Assembly (NCBI GenBank): GCA_019084025.1
Contig: JAHRBI010000002.1
Location: 372,001 to 436,000 of the forward strand
Direction of reading: 5' to 3'
Length of the DNA stretch: 64,000 nucleotides
DNA from: Burkholderiaceae bacterium DAT-1
GTDB taxonomy: Bacteria > Pseudomonadota > Gammaproteobacteria > Burkholderiales > Chitinimonadaceae
The translations under genes and the position numbers were made by a program. Under the pieces are notes generated by a model. The model was not told the origin of the DNA and ran no database searches. It worked only from the letters and a program-made list of their open reading frames with translations. Below, piece after piece: positions 1 through 8,710 of this stretch (positions are counted from its first letter, which is position 1; every line of letters begins with the position of its first letter).

Positions 1-1
1 C

Positions 2-370
2 TTCCCCACGCAAACGGTGCAGGATACAGTGGACGCGCTGGAATACGTGCGCCAGTTATTTGAATCCGGCTGTATTCAATCAGGATTCTTCCACCGTTTT
101 GCCTGCACCATCCATTCACCGGTCGGCAAAGACCCGGATGCCTATGGCGTGAAGCTGAAGCCGCTGCCGAAAGTGACCTTTGCGATTAACGATATTGGCT
201 TTATCGACCCCACTGGCGTCGATCATGGCGAGCTGGGCGGGGCACTGAACAAGGCGCTGTACAACTATATGCACGGCATCGGGCTGGAAATGGATGTACG
301 CCGCTGGTTTGACATCAAAGTGCCCCGGCCGACGGTGAAGCGGGATTTTATTGTGCGGGCGTTGGGGTAA
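2..370 (+). CDS. C-terminal part of a radical SAM protein (probably B12-binding domain type), cut by window edge
   Basis: The frame is open from the left edge to the TAA at 368-370, so this is the 3' end of a longer gene. The roughly 122 visible residues contain FFHRFACTIHSPVGKDP and a region ending in IKVPRPTVKRDFIVRAL. From memory this resembles the extreme C-terminus of large cobalamin-binding/radical SAM proteins, where the segment after the TIM barrel reads FFHRF..T.HSPVG. The 4Fe-4S CxxxCxxC motif and the B12 domain would lie outside the window, so catalytic function cannot be judged. The next gene starts 22 bases downstream on the same strand. The family call is by recognition only and is moderately sure. 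Confidence 0.55.
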   Translation, partial: FPTQTVQDTVDALEYVRQLFESGCIQSGFFHRFACTIHSPVGKDPDAYGVKLKPLPKVTFAINDIGFIDPTGVDHGELGGALNKALYNYMHGIGLEMDVRRWFDIKVPRPTVKRDFIVRALG

Positions 371-392
371 TTGAAGCACCTTGAGGCTTTAT

Positions 393-620
393 ATGACTGA
401 AAAACGTGTACTCACTCCTGAGCAAGCCTATCTGGCTATGTATGCATTTCTGGATAAACAGCATACGCTCGGGTGTGAAGAACTCGGTGGATTGCTTGGC
501 GCAATGTCTTTGCTTGAAGATGGGCGCCCTATAGATCAGGCTATTGTTACCGATTGGGCTGAATCGGTTGAGGCGGCTCTATCTGGGCAAGTAGATACGA
601 GACTCATTCTAAATCGCTGA
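393..620 (+). CDS. Small acidic hypothetical protein, immunity-protein-like
   Basis: A 75-residue cytosolic protein beginning MTEKRVLTPEQAYLAM. ATG 393 is preferred over an in-frame TTG at 381 because a GAGG ribosome binding site lies at 383-386, six bases before it. The pattern LTPEQAYLAMYAFLDK..., then LGGLLGAMSLLEDG and DWAESVE, reminds me of short proteins often encoded beside polymorphic or contact-dependent toxins as immunity factors. That link is recollection, not a demonstrated match. The next small gene (660-1169) is on the same strand 39 bases away and may be co-transcribed. No toxin gene is visible next to it. Confidence 0.6.
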   Translation: MTEKRVLTPEQAYLAMYAFLDKQHTLGCEELGGLLGAMSLLEDGRPIDQAIVTDWAESVEAALSGQVDTRLILNR

Positions 621-659
621 TGTCTTACTCGAGTCTGGACAATTGATTAGGGACCTCAA

Positions 660-1169
660 ATGCTAAATCTGGATAGTCCACTTTGGTCTGAACTCCATCA
701 CGCTTACGGGTCTGCTGAGAATATTCCCGAACTTTTGCGTCAGTTGAGTCATGCGCCTGAATCCAGTAATGATCAGGAACCTTGGTTCAGTTTGTGGAGC
801 GCACTAGCCCATCAGGGAGACGTTTTTACGGCTTCATTTGCAGCAGTTCCCCATGTTGTGGCTGCAATCATTGCGAATCCCTTGAAGGTCGACTTCGCTT
901 ACTTTCAGTTCCCTGCATGGGTAGAAATTTGCCGTGTCAAAAATCAAACGGTGATTCCGGACACGTTATCGGCTGCATATTTCGACGCTCTTTCCAGCAT
1001 GCCTGCACTGGTTGCGGCTGCTTCTGGCCGGGAGTGGGATGACGCGTTTATGGCGAGTGTGCTTGCAGCCATCGCTGTGTCGAAAGGGCGGATTGAAATG
1101 GCTGAGGCGCTTTTGGAAATGACGCCGGAAGTTGCAGGTACTTTTCTCGACTGGTTTTATCAGCAGTAA
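660..1169 (+). CDS. Hypothetical protein with HEAT-like immunity-type motif
   Basis: A 169-residue protein with no signal peptide or membrane segment. AGGGA at 649-653, six bases before the ATG, supports the start. Residues around 45-65 read WSALAHQGDVFTASFAAVPHVV. The W-S-x-L-x-H-Q-G-D-x-x-x-A-S-x-A-A-x-P-H pattern occurs, as far as I remember, in alpha-helical HEAT-like proteins that accompany secreted toxins. The rest is Ala/Leu rich and helical. Together with the preceding 75-residue gene it may be a leftover pair of immunity genes. An unrelated housekeeping role cannot be excluded. Confidence 0.6.
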   Translation: MLNLDSPLWSELHHAYGSAENIPELLRQLSHAPESSNDQEPWFSLWSALAHQGDVFTASFAAVPHVVAAIIANPLKVDFAYFQFPAWVEICRVKNQTVIPDTLSAAYFDALSSMPALVAAASGREWDDAFMASVLAAIAVSKGRIEMAEALLEMTPEVAGTFLDWFYQQ

Positions 1170-1215
1170 ACCGACCATATTCGGGGTTTACTCCCATCCA
1201 ACGAAAGCCCGCCCC

Positions 1216-1608
1216 ATGCCCATCCGCATCATCAAGCTAGGCAGTCCCCGCGCACCTGATGAGGGCTTGCGCATGGGGACGGTACGCCGTCCGCCGCGTG
1301 GGGTGCCGAAGAGCGAGTTTGCTTCGGGCAACTGGTACGACGTGTGGTATCCGAATCTGGCGCCTAGCGCCGAGACCATGAAGCTCGGACAAGCCGCCGA
1401 GACAGATGCGCAGTGGCGGGTATTCGAGAAAGCCTTTTTGAGCGAGATGAAATTGCCGGATGCAAGCCGGACAATTGAGCTGCTGGCGGCGCTGTCGAAA
1501 CAGACGAATTTTTCCATGGGCTGCTATTGCGACAATGAGGTGCGTTGCCATCGTTCGATTTTGCGGCGACTGTTACTGGAGGCCGGGGCCAGTATGGTGG
1601 ATGATTGA
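1216..1608 (+). CDS. DUF488 family protein
   Basis: A 130-residue protein starting MPIRIIKLGSPRAPDEGLRMG. The family hallmarks are a basic N-terminal strand (the RMGTVRRPPRGVPK segment), the NWYDVWYPNLAPS motif and a C-terminal cysteine/arginine cluster (MGCYCDNEVRCHRSILRRLL), as in DUF488 proteins. DUF488 members are small proteins of unknown biochemical role, sometimes linked to metal or stress islands. An upstream extension of the frame to 1132 overlaps the previous gene and lacks family character, so the ATG at 1216 is chosen. Two proline-rich upstream codons and a weak ribosome binding site leave some doubt about the exact start. Confidence 0.8.
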   Translation: MPIRIIKLGSPRAPDEGLRMGTVRRPPRGVPKSEFASGNWYDVWYPNLAPSAETMKLGQAAETDAQWRVFEKAFLSEMKLPDASRTIELLAALSKQTNFSMGCYCDNEVRCHRSILRRLLLEAGASMVDD

Positions 1609-1661
1609 GTGACGGCGGGTAGTATCGGCTACCTGCGCCTTCCCAACCCACAGGATGCCTC

Positions 1662-2150
1662 ATGAAACTGCTCACCCCCATTGCCGCCGCACTGCTCTGT
1701 CTGTCTACTCTGTCTGATGTACACGCACAAATGCCTGTTAAGCCTGCCGCCAGTCAGGCCGCATGGCTGGCCAGCGACAATGCGCAACTGGCGAAGAACA
1801 AGAGACTGGTGTTCGACTTCTGGCGCGAGGTGCTGGAAGCAGGGCATCTGGAGCTGGCGGACAAATACCTGACCGAATCCTATATCCAGCACAATCCCAA
1901 TGTGCCGACCGGACGCAAGGGATTCGTGCAGTTTTTCTCGGCCTTTGCCAAACCCAAAGCCATTCAGGCAGAGATTCAGCAGCCTGTGGTTTCCATCACT
2001 GCGGAAGGTGATCTGGTAGTGCTGAGTTTTGTGAGCACAATGCCAGATCCGAAAGACCCGAAGCAAACCTACACCACCACCTGGTTTGATATGTTCCGCA
2101 TCGAGAACGGCAAAATTGCGGAGCATTGGGATTCGGCGCTGAAAGACTAA
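1662..2150 (+). CDS. Secreted SnoaL-like / NTF2-fold protein
   Basis: A 162-residue protein with a typical Sec signal peptide (MKLLTPIAAALLCLSTLSDVHA, cleavage probably after VHA). The mature part shows the SnoaL-like polyketide-cyclase pattern: NKRLVFDFWREVLEAG near residues 45-60, then LADKYLTESYIQHNPNVPTGRKGF, and a terminal DMFRIENGKIAEHWD. In this alpha/beta-barrel family the IAEHWD segment closes the cavity. The substrate is unknown; most members of this group are called ester-cyclase or nuclear transport factor 2 family proteins. AGGA six bases before the ATG supports the start. It is probably periplasmic. Confidence 0.85.
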   Translation: MKLLTPIAAALLCLSTLSDVHAQMPVKPAASQAAWLASDNAQLAKNKRLVFDFWREVLEAGHLELADKYLTESYIQHNPNVPTGRKGFVQFFSAFAKPKAIQAEIQQPVVSITAEGDLVVLSFVSTMPDPKDPKQTYTTTWFDMFRIENGKIAEHWDSALKD

Positions 2151-2293
2151 GCCGGGCGGGGAAGTAAGGACGGCTTATTTCAAACACAGTTGAGTCTCAT
2201 TCTTGCTTATCCGTCTCTGTATCATTGTGCGAGCTTGCTCAACACTGCCGCAGTGGTAAGCTTGCCGAGTTTGTTTATCGGGAGGGGTCGTTT

Positions 2294-2623
2294 ATGAGTA
2301 AGTTCAATCTTGCAATGGCTGGCGTGGTTGTGGCTGCATTGCTGGGCGGGTGCGCGAGCAATCTGGTCAAAGTGTCCGCGGGTTCCGACCGTGTGTCTGT
2401 TGCAGAAGCCACACAGGTCAGCAGCTGTCAGCGCAAGGGTGCGACCACAGTCAGCGTGCTGGAAAAGGTGGGATTCATCAGTCGCAGCATCGAGGACGTG
2501 GATGCAGATCTGTCACAACTGGCGCGCAATGCGGCGTTGGAGAGCGGTGCGGATACTGTGGTCCCCGGTGAGCGCCCCGAAATCGGCAAGCGTACGTTTA
2601 CCATGTACAAGTGCCGTCCCTGA
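2294..2623 (+). CDS. DUF4156 family lipoprotein
   Basis: A 109-residue lipoprotein. The N-terminus MSKFNLAMAGVVVAALLGGCAS carries a lipobox (LGGC) with the lipidated cysteine at residue 20. The mature part has the DUF4156 pattern: valine-rich start, two cysteines (SSCQRKGATTVSVLEKVGFI and the terminal YKCRP), and LARNAALESGADTVVP. Related proteins (the RcsF-like fold group) sit in the outer membrane, and a disulfide between the two cysteines is plausible. The ribosome binding site GGAGGGG lies eight bases before ATG 2294, which is why the longer frame from 2225 is not used. A strong terminator follows at 2655. Confidence 0.85.
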   Translation: MSKFNLAMAGVVVAALLGGCASNLVKVSAGSDRVSVAEATQVSSCQRKGATTVSVLEKVGFISRSIEDVDADLSQLARNAALESGADTVVPGERPEIGKRTFTMYKCRP

Positions 2624-2654
2624 TCTCAGAGTGGGGAAAGTGCACCGTCTGGCA

Positions 2655-2681
2655 GGCTGCATTGATGTGCAGCCTTTTTTT
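2655..2681 (+). terminator. Rho-independent terminator after the DUF4156 lipoprotein gene
   Basis: GGCTGC (2655-2660) pairs with GCAGCC (2669-2674) around an eight-base loop and is followed by seven T residues. Confidence 0.85.
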
Positions 2682-2692
2682 ATGCGCAAAAC

Positions 2693-2729
2693 TTTGATAC
2701 CATACTCATAAGTATTTTTAATTTGATAC
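2693..2729. promoter_or_regulatory. Operator-like repeats upstream of the RND pump
   Basis: Two copies of TTTGATAC (2693-2700 and 2722-2729) flank a short inverted repeat ATACT-CATA-AGTAT (2702-2715). The cluster lies about 100 bases before the RND permease start. It could be a binding site for a regulator of the pump, but no regulator gene is adjacent. This is inferred from symmetry only. Confidence 0.3.
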
Positions 2730-2826
2730 GCATGTGACGGGTCGATGTGTCAGGCCTGTCATGCAGGACCGATATAAATGCGCTTGAATGCTCTGATAAA
2801 GCAGTCCCGCCGGGAGGCAACATAAA

Positions 2827-5800
2827 ATGTGGATGACCAAAGTCAGTATCAAGAATCCGGTATTCGCCTCGATGGTGATGCTGGCCTTGCTGGTGCTTGG
2901 GTTTGTGTCCTATCGGCTGTTGCCGGTAGAGCGCATGCCGAACATCGCCAGCCCGCTTGCTTTTGTGCAGGTGGTTTATCCGGGCGCCTCACCCGAGGCA
3001 ATCGAAAACGATGTGATCAAGCCGCTGGAAGATCAGATCAATACCGTCAACGGTATCAAGCATATCTGGGCCACTTCGCGCGAAGGCGTGGGGATGATGA
3101 AGATCGAGTTCCGCCTTGATGTGGATTCGTCACTGGCGATTCAGGAAATCCGCGACAAGGTGGCGCTGGTGCGTCCGAGCTTCCCCAAGGAAGTGAAGGA
3201 TCCGCTGGTGCTGAAGGCGGATATCACCGAAAACAGCCAGCCGGTTGTCCAGCTGGCGCTGCGTTCCGATACCCGCTCGCTGCGCGAGCTCACCTCCATG
3301 GCTGATCAGGTGATCGCCAAGCAGTTGCGCATGGTAGGCGGCGTGGGCAGTGTGCGTGTGAATGGGAGTGTCGCGCGCCAGATTCAGATCTTTATGCACC
3401 CTGACCGCATGCGCGCGCTTGAAGTCGGCGTGGATCAGGTGATCAGTGCCATTCAGGATGCCAATCAGGATGTGCCGGCAGGTGCCGTGATCGGCAATGT
3501 GAAAGAACACTTGGTACGGGTAGAAGGCAAGATTAAAGACCCGGCAATGTTCGGCAAGCTGATTGTGGCGCGTCGCGGGAATACGCCGGTCTATCTGAAT
3601 CAGGTCGCGGATATTGTGGATGGCGAAGAAGAGCGCACCTCCATTTCGCGACTGAATGGTAAACCGGTGATCTCGCTGGATATCATGCCGATTCAGGGTG
3701 CCAATGTGGTCGAATTGGGTGATGGCATCAAAAAGTCGGTGTCCGACTTGCAAAAGCGTTTGCCCGACGATGTAGAACTGAAAATCACCGAAGCGAACTC
3801 GGACAGCATCAAGTCATCCGTTGATAGCACCAAGATGACCATCATCGAAGGCGGTGTGCTGACAGTGTTCATCGTATTCATGTTCCTGCACTCCTGGCGT
3901 AGTACAGTGATTACTGCGCTGACGCTGCCGATTTCGGTGCTGGCTGCGTTTATCGTGGTTCACGCCTTCGGATTTACGCTGAACTTCCTGACCCTGATGG
4001 CGCTGAGTCTGTCGATTGGCTTGCTGATTGACGATGCGATCGTGGTGCGGGAAAACATCGTGCGGCATCTGGCGATGGGCAAGAGCCACTTTCAGGCTGC
4101 ACTGGAAGGCACGCAGGAAATCGGTCTGGCGGTGATGGCCACCACCTTCGCGATTGTGGTGGTGTTTGTGCCGGTCGCCTTTATGCACGGCATCATTGGT
4201 CGGTTCTTCTATCAGTTCGGGATTACCGTGACGGTGGCTGTGCTGGTGTCGCTGTTTGTCAGCTTCACGCTGGACCCGATGCTATCGTCGATCTGGCACG
4301 ATCCGGAAGAAGGCCGCTTCAAGTACATGCCGTGGCTGGGACGTTTGCTGGGCAAGTTCGAGCAGTTTATCGAGCGCGTACACGGTTGGTACGACGCCAT
4401 CCTGAAGTGGTCGCTTGATCATCGCAAAAGTGTGCTGGCGATTGCAACGGCGACCTTTCTGGGAAGCGTTGCCTTGATGCCGATGCTGGGGGCAGAGTTT
4501 GTGCCAGAGTCAGATGATGGCTTTATCGCACTGCAACTGAATACACCTGTGGGCTCCAGCCTCGATTACACCGATGCTAAGGTTCGCCAGGTTGAAGATA
4601 TCCTGCATGGTTTTAAAGAAATTGCGCTGGTGCAAACCAATGTCGGTACGGAAGATGGCCGCAACTACGCCTTCATTGGTCTGAAACTGGTCGATAAGCA
4701 TGTGCAACCGCGTCGCTCGGCCCAGGAGATCAAAACCGATGTCCGCAAGGCCATCCAGAAGGTTGCCGGGATTGAGCTGCAGCTGGGTAATAACGGGAAT
4801 GCCATCTTTGTGTCGATTATCGGGCCGGATGCGTCACAGCTGACTGCAATCTCCCAGGATTTGATGCAGAAAATCGCCAAGATTCCGGGCATTGTCGATT
4901 TGCAAAGCAGTGAAAAGGAGGCAGCACCTGCTGTATCCGTGCGCATCAATCATGAAGCGGCGAGCGATCTGGGTGTCAGTAACGGTCAGTTAGGCCGGGT
5001 ACTGCGGCCACTGCTGGCTGGCGACGCCATTTCTCACTGGCTGGCATCGGATGGACAAAACTATGATGTGATCGCCCGCCTGCCGCGCTCCGAGCGCAAG
5101 GCAGCGGCCGATCTGCAGGATTTGACCGTGACAAGTGCCAAGGTGGATGAAAATGGTAAGCCTATTCTGGTAAGCATGCGTCAGGTGGCTGATTTTGTAG
5201 AGGCGTCCAGCCCGAATCAGCTGAAGCGTCTGGATCTGCAGCGCCGTGTATCGGTTTATGCAAACGTGGATGGCCGTCCTAGCGGGACAGTGGGGGCAGA
5301 GGTCAGGAAGATTCTCGACAAGACTGCGTTGCCACCGGGTTATCGCTTTGATAATGGTGGTCAGCAATCCGATATGGCGGAGGCGTTTACCGCTTTCCTG
5401 GGGGCGCTCGGTCTGGCCATCCTGTTCATCTACTTCATTCTAGCTTCGCAATTCGCCAGCTTTGTCCAGCCACTGGCCATCATGGCCTCCCTGCCGCTGT
5501 CGCTGATCGGGGTGGTGCTGGCGCTACTGGTGACGGGTACCACATTCAATCTGTTCTCGATGATCGGTTTTATCATGCTGATGGGTCTGGTGGTGAAGAA
5601 CGGGATTCTGCTGGTGGACTTTGCCAATAAGGGCCGATCCGAGGGTAAGCCGTTGCACGAAGCGCTGCTAGAGGCTGGTCAGGTACGTTTGCGTCCGATT
5701 CTGATGACGACAGCTGCCATGGTGCTGGGTATGTTGCCGATGGCCATCGGCGCAGGTGACGGTGGCGAAATCGAAGCCCCGATGGGACGGGCGATTATTG

Positions 5801-5973
5801 GCGGGGTGATTACCTCCACCATGTTGACGCTGGTAGTCGTGCCGGTGCTGTACAGCTATCTGGTGGGCTATGTGGACAAGCGCCGCGCTCGCAAAGCGGC
5901 CAAGCATGCTCAATCTACACATGAGCATGACACGATCAACACACAGGTTCTGGCGACAGATTCGCAGGCCTGA
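2827..5973 (+). CDS. RND efflux transporter permease subunit (AcrB/MdtB-type)
   Basis: A 1048-residue inner-membrane pump of the HAE1-type RND superfamily, which exchanges protons for drugs or other hydrophobic substrates. The start [25 protein letters not shown] gives TM1. The first large periplasmic loop begins [24 protein letters not shown]. The proton-relay aspartates of TM4 are present ([10 protein letters not shown]402 and D403), as is the TM10 lysine ([16 protein letters not shown]924). Length fits the family. The adaptor gene follows 27 bases later, so permease comes first and adaptor second, the reverse of acrAB. No TolC-like gene is present, so an outer-membrane partner must be encoded elsewhere. 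Confidence 0.95.
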   Translation: MWMTKVSIKNPVFASMVMLALLVLGFVSYRLLPVERMPNIASPLAFVQVVYPGASPEAIENDVIKPLEDQINTVNGIKHIWATSREGVGMMKIEFRLDVDSSLAIQEIRDKVALVRPSFPKEVKDPLVLKADITENSQPVVQLALRSDTRSLRELTSMADQVIAKQLRMVGGVGSVRVNGSVARQIQIFMHPDRMRALEVGVDQVISAIQDANQDVPAGAVIGNVKEHLVRVEGKIKDPAMFGKLIVARRGNTPVYLNQVADIVDGEEERTSISRLNGKPVISLDIMPIQGANVVELGDGIKKSVSDLQKRLPDDVELKITEANSDSIKSSVDSTKMTIIEGGVLTVFIVFMFLHSWRSTVITALTLPISVLAAFIVVHAFGFTLNFLTLMALSLSIGLLIDDAIVVRENIVRHLAMGKSHFQAALEGTQEIGLAVMATTFAIVVVFVPVAFMHGIIGRFFYQFGITVTVAVLVSLFVSFTLDPMLSSIWHDPEEGRFKYMPWLGRLLGKFEQFIERVHGWYDAILKWSLDHRKSVLAIATATFLGSVALMPMLGAEFVPESDDGFIALQLNTPVGSSLDYTDAKVRQVEDILHGFKEIALVQTNVGTEDGRNYAFIGLKLVDKHVQPRRSAQEIKTDVRKAIQKVAGIELQLGNNGNAIFVSIIGPDASQLTAISQDLMQKIAKIPGIVDLQSSEKEAAPAVSVRINHEAASDLGVSNGQLGRVLRPLLAGDAISHWLASDGQNYDVIARLPRSERKAAADLQDLTVTSAKVDENGKPILVSMRQVADFVEASSPNQLKRLDLQRRVSVYANVDGRPSGTVGAEVRKILDKTALPPGYRFDNGGQQSDMAEAFTAFLGALGLAILFIYFILASQFASFVQPLAIMASLPLSLIGVVLALLVTGTTFNLFSMIGFIMLMGLVVKNGILLVDFANKGRSEGKPLHEALLEAGQVRLRPILMTTAAMVLGMLPMAIGAGDGGEIEAPMGRAIIGGVITSTMLTLVVVPVLYSYLVGYVDKRRARKAAKHAQSTHEHDTINTQVLATDSQA

Positions 5974-6000
5974 ACGAATAGATAACGGAGACAGAACATC

Positions 6001-7173
6001 ATGAATCTGAAATCCAAGGGATTGTGGGCAGGCGCACTGGGTGCGGTTGTCCTGTGCGGGGTGGTTGTCATGGCGACCAGCAAGGGTCACAAGGGTGACG
6101 GAGAAGAGGAGGGAAACAAGGGGCCGGACAAGCTGGAGTTTGTTTCGACCGATCTGGCGCGCGCGGAAATGCGTAGCCTCGATCACCGGATTCCCCTGAG
6201 TGGCTCGCTCAAGCCGGTGACGCATGCGGTGCTCCGCTCCAAGATCAGTGCGGTCGTCACCGATGTACTGGTGCGGGAAGGTGAAAAAGTCAGTAAGGGA
6301 CAGGTACTGGCACGCTTTGATCAGAGCAGTTATCTGGCACACTTGCATGAGCAGGAAGGCAATTTAGAAGTTGCCAAGGCTCAGCTGGCGCTGGATCAGC
6401 GCACCCACGAAAAGAATGTGGTGCTGCAAAAGCAGGGCTTTATTTCGTCCACCAATTACGATTCCAGCCTCGCTAGCGTTGAGATGAGTAAGGCACGTGT
6501 GAAAGCGGCTGCAGGGCAGGTGGAGTCGGCGCAGATTTCGCTGAACGATACCGTATTACGTGCGCCAATGTCGGGCGTGATCGGTAAGCGTGCCATTCAG
6601 CCGGGGGAAAAGGTAGAGGTGAATGCCGAACTGGTATCCGTGGTCGATCTGAGCGAGATGGAGCTTCAGGCGACCGTGCCTACCACCGATATTGCCAGCG
6701 TCAAGGTAGGTAGCCGCGCCGAGTTTGCTGTGGATGGATTTCCCGATCGCCAATTTACCGGCGTCGTCAAACGGATCAATCCGGAAGCTGAGGTTGGTTC
6801 GCGTTCCATTACCGTCTTCCTGTCTTTGGATAATCATGCCGGACTGTTGCGCGGGGGCATGTTTGCTCAGGGCAAGCTGGACTTGCTCGCCCAGTCCGCA
6901 CGCCTGGCCATACCGCAAACTGCTGTTCAGGATGGCAATGGTCAGACATATGTCTACTGGATCGATGGTAGCAAGCTGGCGCGAGCGAATGTCGAGGTTG
7001 GCGAACGCGACGAACGCACGGGCATGGTTGCGATCAAACAGGGGCTGAAAGAAGGTGCCATGGTGGTGGCAAACCGTCTGCCAACGGCGCGTCCAGGCAT
7101 GCAGGCAGTGATAAAGCAGACTTCTCCTGCTGCTGTTTCGCCACCTGCCAAACCTGCCAAGCAGGGCGTTTGA
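6001..7173 (+). CDS. RND efflux periplasmic adaptor (membrane fusion protein)
   Basis: A 390-residue adaptor that would link the preceding permease to an outer-membrane channel. It has an N-terminal membrane anchor (residues 7-27) without a lipobox cysteine. A lipoyl/barrel-sandwich half follows (LRSKISAVVTDVLVREGEKVSKGQVLARFD), then a helical hairpin near 120-190 and the second lipoyl half (LRAPMSGVIGKRAIQPGEKVEVN). The beta-barrel and membrane-proximal domains carry VDGFPDRQFTGVVKRINPEAEVGSRSI. A purine-rich GGAGACAGAACATC precedes the ATG. It forms an operon with the permease and ends at the strong hairpin at 7214. Substrate cannot be deduced. Confidence 0.93.
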   Translation: MNLKSKGLWAGALGAVVLCGVVVMATSKGHKGDGEEEGNKGPDKLEFVSTDLARAEMRSLDHRIPLSGSLKPVTHAVLRSKISAVVTDVLVREGEKVSKGQVLARFDQSSYLAHLHEQEGNLEVAKAQLALDQRTHEKNVVLQKQGFISSTNYDSSLASVEMSKARVKAAAGQVESAQISLNDTVLRAPMSGVIGKRAIQPGEKVEVNAELVSVVDLSEMELQATVPTTDIASVKVGSRAEFAVDGFPDRQFTGVVKRINPEAEVGSRSITVFLSLDNHAGLLRGGMFAQGKLDLLAQSARLAIPQTAVQDGNGQTYVYWIDGSKLARANVEVGERDERTGMVAIKQGLKEGAMVVANRLPTARPGMQAVIKQTSPAAVSPPAKPAKQGV

Positions 7174-7213
7174 TAGGCGTCAAGGCGATTCGCTCAACAG
7201 CTGGGTATGCTCT

Positions 7214-7247
7214 AAGCGGTTGCTTCGAAAAGAAGCAGCCGCTTTTT
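7214..7247 (+). terminator. Rho-independent terminator of the RND operon
   Basis: AAGCGGTTGCTTC (7214-7226) pairs along its full length, with one G-T wobble, with GAAGCAGCCGCTT (7232-7244) around a GAAAA loop. A run of T residues follows (7243-7247). Confidence 0.9.
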
Positions 7248-7275
7248 CCATGCAGTTTACATGCGGATCGCAATC

Positions 7276-7713
7276 ATGTTCGGACTCGAAGTCAGGGAAT
7301 TAATGGCGGGCGAAAAGACTCTCCTGGCGCCACCTAGTACAACGGTAGCCGAGGCAGCGCAGCACATGCGCGACAAGAATGTCGGTGCATTGATGGTGGT
7401 GGAGGGCGAGCAACTAGTGGGTATTTTTACCGAGCGAGATGTGGCCTTCCGCGTGGTCGCCGAGCATCGTGATCCGGATAGCACGCAGCTGTCTGATGTG
7501 ATGACAGTGAACCCGATGACCGTGGATCCGCGCGACTCTTTTGGTTACGCGATGCTGCTGATGTTTGAGCATGGGTTCCGTCATGTGCCGGTGGTGGTCA
7601 ATGGCAAGCCGGTCGGCATCGTGTCTGCCCGCCATGCGCTCGATCCGGATCTGGAAGAATTTGCTGCGGAAGCGAATCGGAGGAAAGCATTCAAGCCGCG
7701 ACAAGCCGCTTGA
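7276..7713 (+). CDS. CBS-domain pair protein
   Basis: A 145-residue protein made of two CBS motifs. The first is VRELMAGEKTLLAPPSTTVAEAAQHM..VGALMVVEGEQLVGIFTERD and the second is LSDVMTVNPMTVDPRDSFGYAML..GFRHVPVVVNGKPVGIVSARHAL. Such stand-alone Bateman modules bind adenine nucleotides and usually regulate partner proteins; no partner is adjacent. ATG 7276 is chosen because GGA lies eight bases upstream, but an in-frame ATG at 7261 is possible. The first ATG falls just behind the RND operon terminator, so the gene probably has its own promoter or depends on read-through. Confidence 0.88.
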   Translation: MFGLEVRELMAGEKTLLAPPSTTVAEAAQHMRDKNVGALMVVEGEQLVGIFTERDVAFRVVAEHRDPDSTQLSDVMTVNPMTVDPRDSFGYAMLLMFEHGFRHVPVVVNGKPVGIVSARHALDPDLEEFAAEANRRKAFKPRQAA

Positions 7714-7723
7714 GTAGGGTAAG

Positions 7724-7737
7724 CAAACGCTTGTTTG
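7724..7737. promoter_or_regulatory. PsrA-like operator upstream of the thioesterase gene
   Basis: CAAAC-GCTT-GTTTG fits the published PsrA/FadR-type (TetR family) operator form (G/C)AAAC-N2-4-GTTT(G/C). It sits 57 bases before the thioesterase start and overlaps a possible -35 hexamer (TTGACT at 7735). PsrA-type repressors sense long-chain acyl-CoA or fatty acids, which suits the product of the next gene. A 14-bp match can arise by chance. Confidence 0.4.
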
Positions 7738-7756
7738 ACTTTTACCCGGCTTTGAG

Positions 7757-7786
7757 CCAGAGTCATCAGATCAACCCTGACTCTGG
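7757..7786 (+). promoter_or_regulatory. Hairpin in the 5' leader of the thioesterase gene
   Basis: CCAGAGTCA (7757-7765) and TGACTCTGG (7778-7786) form a perfect nine-base inverted repeat around a 12-base loop. The 3' arm ends in the GG of the GGAG ribosome binding site (7785-7788). The structure could be an operator or could limit ribosome access; neither is shown. Confidence 0.4.
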
Positions 7787-7794
7787 AGTGTGGC

Positions 7795-8592
7795 ATGCTG
7801 TCTCTGTCCGATGTTCTGCAATCCCTCACTGCAAATGGTGACGGACGATTCACCGCAACCACAGACGCTTCATGGGCGCAGGGTAGAGCACTGTTTGGTG
7901 GCCTGCAGGCTGCACTCGCCATGAAGGCCATCCGGACGCATCTGCCTGATGCGCCACCCGTATGGTCGCTGCAAACCACCTTTATCGCACCGATTGCACC
8001 GGGTGAAGTCGAGATCACCGTGGATGTGCTGCGGACCGGTCGGGCAGCATCGCAGGTAGAAGTACGCCTGCTCTCCGAGGGCAAGCCAGCCTGTCTGGTG
8101 ATTGCACTGCTGGGTATTGAACGTGACTCTGCAGTGCAAGTGGCTGCGCCTCGTGCACCGGAAACCAAGCCGGTCGATGCGGCACCCTCGCTGCCCTTTA
8201 TTCCGGGCATCGTACCGGAATTCACCCGTCATTATGAATACCGCTGGGTAGACGGCAGTCTGCCCTTTTCCGGCGGCAAACAGCCTTCCAATCAGATCTA
8301 TGTGCGTCCGCGCGATGCGGGAGATGTCGACGAGCTGGCGATTATTGCAATGGCCGATGCCATTCCGCCGGTAGGCTTGTCGCTGATGAAGGGCCCATCG
8401 CCTGCCAGCTCCATGACCTGGGCACTGGAGTTTGTGCAACATCCGGCGGCTTTCCCGCAGGATGGTTGGTGGCTATTTGATGCCGAAGCGATTTCTGCGC
8501 GCGATGGCTATAGCAGCCAGACCGCCAGTATCTACGCGCCTGACGGCACGCTGGTGGCGCTGTCGCGTCAACTGGTTGCACTCTTCGGGTGA
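7795..8592 (+). CDS. TesB-like double-hotdog acyl-CoA thioesterase
   Basis: A 265-residue cytosolic enzyme expected to hydrolyse acyl-CoA to free fatty acid and CoA. The N-terminal hotdog shows WAQGRALFGGLQAALAM (the W-x-Q-G-R-x-L-F-G-G signature) and PVWSLQTTFIAPIAPGEVEI. The C-terminal hotdog shows VRPRDAGDVDELAIIAMADAIPPVG, where the ADA..PP aspartate is the conserved acid of this group, and later WWLFDAEAISARDGYSSQTASIYAPDG. GGAG seven bases before the ATG marks the start. It is a single gene with its own leader hairpin and an upstream PsrA-like site, which suggests fatty-acid-linked control. Confidence 0.85.
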   Translation: MLSLSDVLQSLTANGDGRFTATTDASWAQGRALFGGLQAALAMKAIRTHLPDAPPVWSLQTTFIAPIAPGEVEITVDVLRTGRAASQVEVRLLSEGKPACLVIALLGIERDSAVQVAAPRAPETKPVDAAPSLPFIPGIVPEFTRHYEYRWVDGSLPFSGGKQPSNQIYVRPRDAGDVDELAIIAMADAIPPVGLSLMKGPSPASSMTWALEFVQHPAAFPQDGWWLFDAEAISARDGYSSQTASIYAPDGTLVALSRQLVALFG

Positions 8593-8710
8593 CATTCGCC
8601 AGACAGTTCAGGGGATTGTCCATTGCGCGGGGCGGGAAAAGTCGTATCATTCGGCGGTTGCATTCGTATGAATGACGTTTCCCTACCCAAGACCCGCAGG
8701 AGTCCCTTGC

